DNA of 23,243 bases from a virus, in the IMG/VR virus record IMGVR_UViG_3300042881_000699, positions 1 through 23,243 of that record; one strand, written 5' to 3'. A program made the position numbers and the translations under genes. Under the pieces are notes generated by a model. It saw nothing but the letters and a program-made list of their open reading frames with translations, was not told where the DNA came from and ran no database searches. Below are positions 1-6,906 of this stretch, piece after piece; the first letter of the stretch is position 1, and every line of letters starts with the position of its first letter.

Positions 1-1011
1 ATATACATTAACGAGAAGGACTCAGGCGTAGGCTATCATAGATTGCAAATACCTTTTGCAAACTTAGACCAAGACTATAAGGACTTAGACATTAAGGGAA
101 CGAATGGTTTTACACTTGAGTTTCATCCTCGCCAATTTGATATCGTAGTTTTGAACCGAATGTATAAGCATGACGAAGACTATTTGTTAAAGGCAAAAAA
201 TAGTGGTTGCAAGATTATCCTTGATATAGACGATTGGATTAAGCTACCTGAATATCACCATAAGGATGGCGTTAAGGATTCTATTTTAGAGCAAAGAATA
301 TTAGATGCCATTGGATACGCAGATGTTATTTGGACGGCTTCAGAGTATCTTAAGGAGTGTTTAAAGGACTATCATACAAATATAGTTTATATTCCTAACG
401 GCATAGACTTCACACAACCTCAGTTTATACCTAATAAAAAACCTCAAGACAAATATACTATTGGTTGGATAGGGGCAAACAACCACCATTTAGATTTAAA
501 GAAGTTAGCAGAACCGTTTACTAAATTACTTAAGAATAAGAATCATTCCCTTTTATTGGGAGGCTACAATGACAGTTCAAACGAATACTATCAACTAATT
601 GAAAGTTACTTTACATCTAACTTTCAGCGACCACCTAATCAATACACAAGAGTTGAATGGATGGATGTCATGAATTATGCACTAATGTACAATTTAATGG
701 ACTGCGCTTTAGCTCCTTTGGGTAGTGACAAGTTTAGCCAGTGCAAGTCAAATCTTAAAGTCTTGGAGGCAGGAGCGTTTAGTTTACCTATCATATGTTC
801 AAATGTAGAGCCTTACAAAGAGTTTATAGAACAAGGCTTAGTGCTTACACCTAAGGGCGATTGGGACGGAGTTATGAAAGGATTAATCAGCAACCCAAAG
901 AAAGGAATTGAACTTGGCGCAAAGCTTCACAAATACGTTAAAGAGAAATATAACATTAAAACAATTAATAAATTAAGATACAAATCAATAATGAATTTAA
1001 TAAGCAAATAA
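1..1011 (+). CDS. GT4-like glycosyltransferase, 5' end outside window
   Basis: This is the C-terminal 336 residues of a probable GT-B fold, family 4-type glycosyltransferase, which would transfer a sugar from an activated donor to a glycan or other acceptor. A TTG codon at 43 could start it, but the frame is open to base 1. The residues before the TTG (SGVGYHRLQIPF) match the N-terminal glycine-rich/arginine loop normal for this family, so the true start lies upstream. Visible motifs are LDIDDW, IPNGIDF (the usual inter-domain linker loop), YTIGWIGANNHH at the start of the C-terminal Rossmann domain, and LEAGAFSLPIICSNVEPYKEF, the donor-binding E-rich motif. The stop lies one base before the next ATG. 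Acceptor and donor cannot be predicted. The fold assignment is fairly secure, the biological role is inference. Confidence 0.8.
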   Translation: MYINEKDSGVGYHRLQIPFANLDQDYKDLDIKGTNGFTLEFHPRQFDIVVLNRMYKHDEDYLLKAKNSGCKIILDIDDWIKLPEYHHKDGVKDSILEQRILDAIGYADVIWTASEYLKECLKDYHTNIVYIPNGIDFTQPQFIPNKKPQDKYTIGWIGANNHHLDLKKLAEPFTKLLKNKNHSLLLGGYNDSSNEYYQLIESYFTSNFQRPPNQYTRVEWMDVMNYALMYNLMDCALAPLGSDKFSQCKSNLKVLEAGAFSLPIICSNVEPYKEFIEQGLVLTPKGDWDGVMKGLISNPKKGIELGAKLHKYVKEKYNIKTINKLRYKSIMNLISK

Positions 1012-1012
1012 A

Positions 1013-1543
1013 ATGGAAGAAATATTTAAAGATATAGAAGGATATGAGGGCATTTATCAAGTTTCAAATCTTGGTAATATAAAATCTTACAATCAAAATA
1101 AAGAAGGTAAAATATTAAAGCCAAGTGCACATAGCAGAGGTTACGTAACAGTTAATTTAAGAGGCAATATAAATAAAACTTCTACTATTCATAGGTTGGT
1201 AGCAGAAGCATTTATAAGCAATCAACAAAATAGAAAAGAAATCAATCATATAAATGGTATTAAAACCGATAATAGATTAGAAAATCTTGAATGGGCTACT
1301 CGCTCTGAAAATCTTTTACACGCCTATAAAACAGGTCTTAGAAAAGCTAATGATAAAAAAGGCAAAGACCACCCACTATCAATCCCAGTGGTTCAGTTAA
1401 CATTAGATAATATTATCGTAGGGGTTTATGCAGGGGTAAATGAAGCAGCGAGACAAACAGGGGGAAATCAATCTGCAATATCAAACTGCTGTAATGGTAG
1501 AAGTAAAACAGCCTTAGGATATAAATGGCAATTTTCAATATAA
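1013..1543 (+). CDS. HNH homing endonuclease (NUMOD4-HNH-NUMOD1)
   Basis: This 176-residue protein has the classic free-standing phage homing endonuclease architecture. NUMOD4 occupies residues 1-50 (DIEGYEGIYQVSNLG), the HNH_3 nuclease core about 58-96 (H60-R61, N78-H79-I-N81-G, then N87, N91 and the closing LEWAT), and a NUMOD1-type DNA-binding helix module about 133-172 (GVNEAARQTGGNQSAISNC, then GYKW). Such enzymes nick or cut an intron-less or variant allele and spread by repair. The gene fits with 1 nt and 3 nt spacers between two other genes, without disrupting either, as expected for a mobile gene landed in an intercistronic gap. No group I intron core is evident around it. All nuclease residues look intact, so it is probably active. 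Confidence 0.9.
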   Translation: MEEIFKDIEGYEGIYQVSNLGNIKSYNQNKEGKILKPSAHSRGYVTVNLRGNINKTSTIHRLVAEAFISNQQNRKEINHINGIKTDNRLENLEWATRSENLLHAYKTGLRKANDKKGKDHPLSIPVVQLTLDNIIVGVYAGVNEAARQTGGNQSAISNCCNGRSKTALGYKWQFSI

Positions 1544-1546
1544 ATT

Positions 1547-1780
1547 ATGATAATATTAATAAAAGCGTTATGGATTTCAGGTTTTGCCTTTGCACTGCAT
1601 GAGTTCTTCCAATTCTTAATCAGTAAGTTTCCGAATAGAAAACTTAAGAAGCCATTTTCTTGCGTCACTTGTCTTTCTATGTGGCTTGGTGTAATAACAT
1701 CCATTGTAATGTTAGACCCTTTGCTTATCTTTGTTCCGTTTGTTCTAACCAAAGTAATTAACAAGTTTTTATGGAATTAA
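1547..1780 (+). CDS. Small membrane protein with CxxC motif
   Basis: This 77-residue protein has two likely membrane segments, about residues 2-25 and 46-70. They are separated by a basic loop (KFPNRKLKK) and a PFSCVTCLSMW motif where the second segment begins. The CxxC followed by aromatic and glycine residues resembles small DUF1360-like membrane proteins found in phages and bacteria, though I cannot confirm that family. The ATG follows the HNH stop by 3 nt and the 3' end overlaps the next gene by 10 nt, which suggests translational coupling. It has no lysis partner nearby, so a holin role is not favoured. Function unknown. Confidence 0.65.
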   Translation: MIILIKALWISGFAFALHEFFQFLISKFPNRKLKKPFSCVTCLSMWLGVITSIVMLDPLLIFVPFVLTKVINKFLWN

Positions 1781-2013
1781 CGAAGGCGCAATATGAGCTT
1801 ATTGTAGACTCAATCGGTAGATACCGTTTAACAATGTCTGAAAGATTCATGGTCTACCATGATGAAGACCAACATAAGGCAAGAGTCTTGCGAAAAGATT
1901 TAGGAATAGATACACCATTGCCGAACTGTTCATCCTGCGATGGGTTGGCTTATAGTGAGGCTTTATTTGGGGAGTTAAATAAATTAGTTATAGAATATGA
2001 AAAAATACATTAA
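1771..2013 (+). CDS. Small hypothetical protein with CSSC motif
   Basis: I do not recognise this 80-residue, mostly acidic and helical protein. It contains a single C-x-x-C (NCSSCDG) around residues 52-56 and no membrane segment. Its ATG lies inside the last ten bases of the membrane-protein gene, and its own 3' end overlaps the following glycosyltransferase by 17 nt. That tight overlap is the main argument that it is real. One CxxC is not enough for a classical zinc finger, so metal binding would need a dimer or partner. Confidence 0.6.
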   Translation: MELTKAQYELIVDSIGRYRLTMSERFMVYHDEDQHKARVLRKDLGIDTPLPNCSSCDGLAYSEALFGELNKLVIEYEKIH

Positions 2014-2770
2014 GGTAGTTCACGATGGTAATGCAGGGGACGTAATATATTCATTGTCAAGTCTTTACGATTATTGCCAAAAGAATGACTGCAAGATAGT
2101 TTACTATATTAGAATAGGAACACCGAGTGGGTTTACTGATGAGACACACCCCGTAGGCGATGTTATGTGCAATGATGCGATGTACAACTTTATTGAACCA
2201 TTGCTAAAGGCTCAACCTTATATTCATGATGTTATCAAATTAAACAAGGGCGAGAACATGGTTGTAGACTTTGACTTAAACTTGTTTAGAAAAGAATACA
2301 AGAACCTAAGTGCAGGTAACATTCAAAACTGGATAGCAAACGCGTATCATGAATTTAGACCGAACCTATCAAAGCAATGTGTATTTTTACCTGAGAACAT
2401 CGGCAACAATTATATAATCGTAAACCGAACTACAAGATACAATAACTTTTTTATTGATTACACGATGTTAGAGCAATACGATAATGTGTACTTTGTAGGG
2501 ACTGAGAAAGAATTTAAGAGGTTTGCAATTCACAACGATAAGATACAACACTTAAAAGTTTCTAACGCCTTAGAGATGGCAATAGCGATTAATGGTTGCA
2601 AGTTATTTATAGGCGGTCAGAGTTTAGCCTTTAGCATAGCAGAACAATTAAAAGTAAAAAGGATATTAGAACAGTACTTATATGCTCCTAACGTAATCCC
2701 TCAGGGTGGCGAGTGGTTCACTTTTCACACCAACGAACAATTTAAAACAATTTTAGATAAAACATTATGA
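1997..2770 (+). CDS. GT9-like (heptosyltransferase-type) glycosyltransferase
   Basis: This 257-residue protein is probably GT-B fold and related to family 9 (ADP-heptose type) transferases. The N-terminus VVHDGNAGDVIYSLSSLYD matches the GDxI/L loop that opens GT9 domains. Near residues 198-220 the segment NGCKLFIGGQSLAFSIAEQL corresponds to the family FIGxDSG..H.A nucleotide-sugar site, but here it reads GGQS and the usual histidine is not evident. The donor may therefore differ, or activity may be altered. At 257 residues it is shorter than a typical heptosyltransferase (about 320-350). It overlaps its upstream neighbour and ends in an ATGA overlap with the methyltransferase downstream, so the two are likely translated together. 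The acceptor is unknown; a surface or virion glycan is inference. Confidence 0.6.
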   Translation: MKKYIKVVHDGNAGDVIYSLSSLYDYCQKNDCKIVYYIRIGTPSGFTDETHPVGDVMCNDAMYNFIEPLLKAQPYIHDVIKLNKGENMVVDFDLNLFRKEYKNLSAGNIQNWIANAYHEFRPNLSKQCVFLPENIGNNYIIVNRTTRYNNFFIDYTMLEQYDNVYFVGTEKEFKRFAIHNDKIQHLKVSNALEMAIAINGCKLFIGGQSLAFSIAEQLKVKRILEQYLYAPNVIPQGGEWFTFHTNEQFKTILDKTL

Positions 2771-3414
2771 TTGACGAATACGAAAAAATAGGCAACAGTT
2801 ACAAGAGCAAAGTTTTTGGCAACCCCCAAGACATTTATACGGATAACTACTGGAGTACACCGATAAGGTCATCCATTGACGAACAAGTGTCTAATGTTGT
2901 AGACAAGAATAGACTTGTCATTGAAAACTTAACACACATATTCCCAATGAAAAATCTTGAGATTGCTTGTTCGCCAGGCATTCTATTAAAGGAAATGACT
3001 TTAAGATTTGATTGCGTAGGGATTGAGGTTGATGAAAAGTACAAAGAGCAAATAGAAAAATATTCTAATCCTGCTAAATTACATTTTGGGTTCTTCCCTG
3101 AAATTAGTAAAGAATGGGAATCAAACCAATATAGCAACATAATTGCTTTAGATGTCTTTGAACACATTGAGGATTCAAACGGATTCCTTGAGGAGTGTAA
3201 CCGTTTAATGGTAACGGGTGGACACTTAATAATTCAAAGTCCTATTATCCTTGAGGACGGTCAAATGGATGGCAAAATGTTTAACGGACTTGAGCATATT
3301 TGGATATACGGGATTCAGGACTTAAAACAATTACTTAATGAACATGGCTTTAAAGTTTTAAAAGTAGATAGGCACATTATCGGACACGAACAAATAACCG
3401 CAATAAAATTATAA
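2767..3414 (+). CDS. Class I SAM-dependent methyltransferase
   Basis: This 215-residue protein has a class I Rossmann methyltransferase layout. Motif I is LEIACSPGILLKEM near residue 60, followed by an acidic strand end (GIEVDEKY) for the SAM ribose. LDVFEHIED is the type 11/12 post-motif II signature and GGHLIIQSP is motif III. Motif I is degenerate: the usual GxGxG is replaced by CSPG, with C and P at normally glycine positions. The DVFEHIED signature is typical of enzymes methylating small molecules, lipids or sugars rather than of sequence-specific DNA methylases, and there is no DPPY or PC motif. It is translationally coupled to the GT9-like gene by an ATGA overlap. A glycan O-methyltransferase is the simplest reading. 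Confidence 0.75.
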   Translation: MIDEYEKIGNSYKSKVFGNPQDIYTDNYWSTPIRSSIDEQVSNVVDKNRLVIENLTHIFPMKNLEIACSPGILLKEMTLRFDCVGIEVDEKYKEQIEKYSNPAKLHFGFFPEISKEWESNQYSNIIALDVFEHIEDSNGFLEECNRLMVTGGHLIIQSPIILEDGQMDGKMFNGLEHIWIYGIQDLKQLLNEHGFKVLKVDRHIIGHEQITAIKL

Positions 3415-3416
3415 TT

Positions 3417-3980
3417 ATGGCAGAAACAAGCAAATCAAGACCAAGAAGAGAAGCAAACGGATTCTTTGACAAGTATGTTCAAGGCAAAGTAATTGACATC
3501 GGAGTAGGTAGAATTGACACTTATGACGGTGCTGACCCCTTAACTGATTGGTGCGACACTTGGGATAAGGACAACGGCAACGCAGAACTTATGGAGGAAG
3601 TCGAGGACAATACCTATGACTTAGTTTATAATTCTCATTTACTTGAACACTTAGACCGCCCTGAGTTAGCAATAATGAATTGGATGCGAATCACTAAGCC
3701 AGGGGGTTACCTTATTATGGCAGTTCCACACCGAGACTTATACGAGAGAAAAACCAAGATGCCGAGCAAATGGAATCGTGACCATAAATTCTTTATAATG
3801 CCTGACGAAGAAACCTTGCCTGACACTCGAAGCTTTAAACATCTTATTGAAGTTGGTTGCAGGAATTTTAAGTATAAAATAATCAGCATTGAGACCAATG
3901 ACACCTCAAGCAATAAGGATAAACCCGAAAAACATGGCAACGGGGAATACCAAATAGAGGCAATCATTCAGAAACTTTAA
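3417..3980 (+). CDS. Second SAM-dependent methyltransferase-like protein
   Basis: This 187-residue protein is again class I-like but distinct from its neighbour. VIDIGVGRIDTYDGADPL is motif I plus the following loop, YDLVYNSHLLEHLDRP is motif II/post-II and MRITKPGGYLIMAVPHRD is motif III. The pattern of LLEH followed by KPGG is typical of methyltransferase type 11 enzymes acting on small molecules or lipids. The N-terminus is very short, so the cap or substrate domain must come from loops; the protein is below the usual 220-250 residues. The C-terminal third (FKYKIISIETND) may complete the sheet. It starts 2 nt after the previous stop. Two adjacent methyltransferases behind two glycosyltransferases support a decorated-sugar pathway, but no substrate can be named. 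Confidence 0.7.
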   Translation: MAETSKSRPRREANGFFDKYVQGKVIDIGVGRIDTYDGADPLTDWCDTWDKDNGNAELMEEVEDNTYDLVYNSHLLEHLDRPELAIMNWMRITKPGGYLIMAVPHRDLYERKTKMPSKWNRDHKFFIMPDEETLPDTRSFKHLIEVGCRNFKYKIISIETNDTSSNKDKPEKHGNGEYQIEAIIQKL

Positions 3981-3988
3981 ACAAAAAA

Positions 3989-4004
3989 CAATATATTATA
4001 AATA
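3989..4004 (+). promoter_or_regulatory. Recurrent AT element before start codon, copy A
   Basis: The 16 bases caatatattataaata directly abut the ATG at 4005, in a 24-nt gap. The same pattern, roughly AATATTATATANNTA-ATG, recurs at 8219, 14138 and 16871. It could be a -10-like promoter box with a very short leader or a Bacteroidota-style A/T-rich translation initiation region; sequence alone cannot separate these. Confidence 0.35.
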
Positions 4005-5009
4005 ATGGGAGTACCTAAAACGCAAACGAACAAATTGACTGAGGATGCAATAAACAAGTTTCCTGAGATGTCAAAGTCGGCAATAGCGAGATACTTACAC
4101 GCTACCTACCCAACACACTTTAATAACATTGAGAATGCCAGGTCAATGATTCGTAAGTTAACAGGAGCGCAAGGGGATGGAAGACGAAAGTACAAACAGT
4201 TAGACCACACCCCTGCAATCGAAACTCAATTTAATCTACCAAAGTCAGAGGGTAGGCAAAGAGAGTTCTACCATTTAGACAAAGGAATTAAGAATGCTTT
4301 AATTCTTTCAGACATACACTTTCCTAATCACGATGTCGAAGCCTTAAGGAATGCTTTGATATACGGTAAGGAGAACAACATTGATTGTATAATCTTAAAC
4401 GGGGATATATTAGATAACGAACCATTCACAAACCACGATGCCCCACCTCAAAAGTTGACCGCAGTCGCTGATTGGTTTCAAATGGCAGAAGACTTTTTAG
4501 ATATGTTAATCAAAGAGTTTAACGTACCTATACATTGGACGGAAGGCAACCACGATAACTGGTATAAGCGTTGGCTAATGAAGAAAGCCCCTATCTTATT
4601 CAATGATGCTTACTACACAATGTCCTCAAGACTTAAGTTAAGAGAGAAAGGAATAAAGTTCCATGACCAAGATGTCATCTTCATGGCGGGTAAACTCCCA
4701 ATCACTCATGGTCATTTATTAGTAAGGGGCGCATTTAGTCCAGTGAATCCATCAAAGGGAATCTTCAACAAGTTAAAAGGCTCTATGTTAATAGGACATT
4801 GCCACCAAACAAGTGAACACTCTGAGAGCTTATTAGACGGCACATTGATAACAACTTACTCAACGGGTTGCCTTTGCACCTTAGCCCCAAGCTATGACCC
4901 TCACAATATGCGCCATAACTTAGGATTTGCAAGAGTAGAGATAAGAGATGGCGGACAATACCGAGTACACAACAAACGAATAGACTACTTTACTAAACAA
5001 ATATACTAA
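4005..5009 (+). CDS. Calcineurin-like metallophosphoesterase
   Basis: This 334-residue protein has the complete metal-binding set of a calcineurin-type phosphoesterase: D103-x-H105 (SDIHF), G133-D134 (NGDILD), G181-N-H183-D (EGNHDNW), H235-G-H237 and G264-H-C-H267. These enzymes use two metal ions to hydrolyse phosphomonoesters, phosphodiesters or nucleic acid ends. Residues 10-60 form a separate helical region (AINKFPEMSKSAIARYL, then IENARSMIRKLTG) that looks like a helix-turn-helix or a small DNA-binding bundle, an arrangement I know from Bacteroidota phage phosphoesterases next to terminase. A role in DNA end or recombination-intermediate processing before packaging is therefore plausible, but a sugar-phosphate or nucleotide phosphatase serving the upstream cassette cannot be excluded. 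It starts after a 24-nt gap carrying AT element copy A. Confidence 0.85.
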   Translation: MGVPKTQTNKLTEDAINKFPEMSKSAIARYLHATYPTHFNNIENARSMIRKLTGAQGDGRRKYKQLDHTPAIETQFNLPKSEGRQREFYHLDKGIKNALILSDIHFPNHDVEALRNALIYGKENNIDCIILNGDILDNEPFTNHDAPPQKLTAVADWFQMAEDFLDMLIKEFNVPIHWTEGNHDNWYKRWLMKKAPILFNDAYYTMSSRLKLREKGIKFHDQDVIFMAGKLPITHGHLLVRGAFSPVNPSKGIFNKLKGSMLIGHCHQTSEHSESLLDGTLITTYSTGCLCTLAPSYDPHNMRHNLGFARVEIRDGGQYRVHNKRIDYFTKQIY

Positions 5010-5010
5010 T

Positions 5011-5238
5011 ATGTGGATTGAAATATTTGAACTAACGGCAGAACAAGAAGACCAAGATTGGTATGATTTAGCAGAGTGTAACATCGTTTCAAGATTCTTT
5101 CTTACGATGGACAACTTCTCCAAGTACACCGATGTAAACGGCTATGAATATGTATCTTTCTATTCAGGGGGGTGCGAATGGATATCGATATTAAAATTGG
5201 ACGAGTTTTTGGAGCTATACATTAATAAAACACCATGA
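5011..5238 (+). CDS. Small acidic hypothetical protein
   Basis: I do not recognise this 75-residue protein. It is acidic and rich in aromatic residues (W, Y, F) with the segment FYSGGCEWISILKL, which reads like a small beta-rich fold, and has no membrane segment. It begins 1 nt after the phosphoesterase stop and its TGA overlaps the ATG of the next small ORF (ATGA at 5235-5238). The tight packing supports coding status, the function is unknown. Confidence 0.6.
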   Translation: MWIEIFELTAEQEDQDWYDLAECNIVSRFFLTMDNFSKYTDVNGYEYVSFYSGGCEWISILKLDEFLELYINKTP

Positions 5239-5381
5239 AGCCAAGACAAAGAACCGACCACGACTTATTAAGCAGACAAGAGGAGGCGAAAGTAATAATC
5301 AAACGCCCTCAGTTTACCAGTAATTTCACAACCGACAATAAACTATTCTATTTATACTTAGACATAATAAAACAAAAATGA
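5235..5381 (+). CDS. 48-residue ORF coupled on both sides
   Basis: This short ORF runs from ATG 5235 to TGA 5381 and translates to 48 residues beginning MKPRQRTDHDLLSRQEEAKV. Its start overlaps the previous stop as ATGA, and its own stop overlaps the terminase small subunit ATG (5378) as a second ATGA. Without it there would be a 139-nt hole between otherwise touching genes. The product is basic at the N-terminus and has an aromatic-rich C-terminus (NKLFYLYLDIIKQK). No family is recognised. Confidence 0.6.
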   Translation: MKPRQRTDHDLLSRQEEAKVIIKRPQFTSNFTTDNKLFYLYLDIIKQK

Positions 5382-5770
5382 AAGAATTAAACGAGAAACA
5401 AAAGCTATTTTGCAAGTACTATGTAAGTGAGGAGTTCTTTGGTAACGGAGTAAGAGCTTATTGCATGGCATATGGGCTTGATTATACGGACATTAGGGAA
5501 TACAATGGGGCGAAAGTTAGTGCTTGTGAGCTATTAACTAAACCTAACATCCTCGCGTGCATCAATGAGCAACTTGATGAGGCAGGATTAAACGATAACT
5601 TTGTAGACAAACAGTTATTATTTGCCCTTACTCAAAACGCTGACATGAGCAGTAAAGTTAAAGCGATAGGAGAATACAATAAGTTAAGACAAAGAATCAT
5701 TGACAAGTCTAAGGTTGAAACCTCAGGCGAAATAATAGTAAAGTATGGCGACGGAGTTAATCCTGCATAA
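5378..5770 (+). CDS. terS: Terminase small subunit
   Basis: This 130-residue protein fits the phage terminase small subunit family (Terminase_2-like), which recognises packaging-site DNA and recruits TerL. The N-terminus LNEKQKLFCKYYVSEEFFGN followed by RAYCMAYGL is the characteristic KQ..F...Y...GNG..AY..AYG opening of the HTH domain. ASCELLTKPNILACINEQL matches the family LL..P.V...I segment. The C-terminal region about residues 85-112 is helical and suited to oligomerisation, ending in a short TerL-facing tail. Its last 26 nt overlap the terL start, a common coupling for these subunits. Confidence 0.85.
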   Translation: MKELNEKQKLFCKYYVSEEFFGNGVRAYCMAYGLDYTDIREYNGAKVSACELLTKPNILACINEQLDEAGLNDNFVDKQLLFALTQNADMSSKVKAIGEYNKLRQRIIDKSKVETSGEIIVKYGDGVNPA

Positions 5771-6905
5771 GCCACATGAGGCACAACAACAAATTTTAAA
5801 CTGCGATAAACGATTTATTGTTTTATTGTGTGGAAGGAGGTTTGGCAAGAGTTTAATAAGCTCTCAAATCTCAATCCTAAATATCATGTCACAAAAAAGA
5901 GTGGCATACATTACACCGACCTATCAATTAGCATCGGTGTTCTTTGATGAGATAGTTAAATTAGGGGGTAATATCTTTAAGACCAATCGAACCGAACTAA
6001 CAATAAAATTTAATAATGGGGAACTAAGGTTCTTCACTGGAGAGAACATCAACTCATTAAGGGGACATAAATTCCACATGGTAATAGTAGACGAGGCTTC
6101 TTATGTCAAAGACTTAAAGGAAGCATGGGAAAGAGTTATAAGACCAACGCTAACGGACTATTCAGGTAAGGCTTTATTTGTATCAACTCCAAGAGGCTTT
6201 GATTACTTCTATTCACTTACTCAAAACAGTGGACATGATTGGAGGACATTTAAGTTTAGTACTTATGACAATCCTTATATACCAGTGTCAGAGATTGAGG
6301 AGGCAAAACAAATGCTACCTAACGCAGTCTTTGAGCAAGAGTACATGGCTAACCCAATGCAGAACGCTGACAATCCATTTGGTTCTGATGCTATAAGAAA
6401 CTGCATTCAACCTTTAAGCACTAAACCTGCAAAGTACTTTGGAATAGATTTAGCCAAGTCTTATGACTATACGGTTATAATTGGTTTAGACCAAGACGGA
6501 AATGTAGCACACTTTGAACGCTTCCAAAAGTCATGGCAACACACAAAGGATACTTTATTACAACTAAGTAGAAACACAGTAGGGTATGCCGATAGTACAG
6601 GAGTGGGCGACCCAATCATTGAAGAGATAAGTTTAAGCATACCAAACATTCAAGGCTTTAAGTTTACCGCTCAAAGTAAGCAACAATTAATGGAAGGCAT
6701 AGTAAGTGCAATACATCAAGGGTTAATCGGTTATCCAAAGGGGACTATAACCGATGAGCTTGAAGTGTTTGAATACAAGTTTACTTCAACGGGTGTTAGA
6801 TACTCAGCAAGGGACGGCTTCCATGATGACTGCGTTATGGCTTTAGCACTGGCATACAAATCATTTAAAGAAAACAAAACAATCGGCACATATAGAATAA
6901 GATAA
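5745..6905 (+). CDS. terL: Terminase large subunit (ATPase-nuclease)
   Basis: This 386-residue protein is the packaging motor. Walker A is CGRRFGKS (29-36), Walker B with catalytic glutamate is MVIVDE (112-117) and the coupling motif is STPRG (147-151). The RNase H-like nuclease domain follows, with GIDLAKSYDYT (D235), YADSTGVGDP (D283) and the closing DGFHDDCVMALALAY (D361/D362). All expected catalytic residues are present. At 386 residues it is on the short side (many TerL proteins are 420-550). The start at 5745 lies inside terS, and LHKPHEAQQQIL soon after it matches the normal N-terminal adenine-binding region. It acts at the portal, although the portal gene is about 10 kb away here. Confidence 0.95.
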   Translation: MATELILHKPHEAQQQILNCDKRFIVLLCGRRFGKSLISSQISILNIMSQKRVAYITPTYQLASVFFDEIVKLGGNIFKTNRTELTIKFNNGELRFFTGENINSLRGHKFHMVIVDEASYVKDLKEAWERVIRPTLTDYSGKALFVSTPRGFDYFYSLTQNSGHDWRTFKFSTYDNPYIPVSEIEEAKQMLPNAVFEQEYMANPMQNADNPFGSDAIRNCIQPLSTKPAKYFGIDLAKSYDYTVIIGLDQDGNVAHFERFQKSWQHTKDTLLQLSRNTVGYADSTGVGDPIIEEISLSIPNIQGFKFTAQSKQQLMEGIVSAIHQGLIGYPKGTITDELEVFEYKFTSTGVRYSARDGFHDDCVMALALAYKSFKENKTIGTYRIR

Positions 6906-6906
6906 G

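Noticed and set aside
43-45. TTG as the start of the glycosyltransferase
   Set aside because: The frame is open to base 1 and the residues before the TTG complete the N-terminal glycine/arginine motif of the family, so the gene starts upstream.
1468-1764. 98-codon antisense ORF across HNH and the membrane protein
   Set aside because: No family resemblance, spans the junction of two convincing + strand genes; an AT-rich antisense shadow.
1-3980. DNA glucosylation or hypermodification system
   Set aside because: No hydroxymethylase, thymidylate synthase-like gene or DNA methylase catalytic motif seen; the methyltransferases are of the small-molecule type. Kept only as a weak alternative in the cassette finding.
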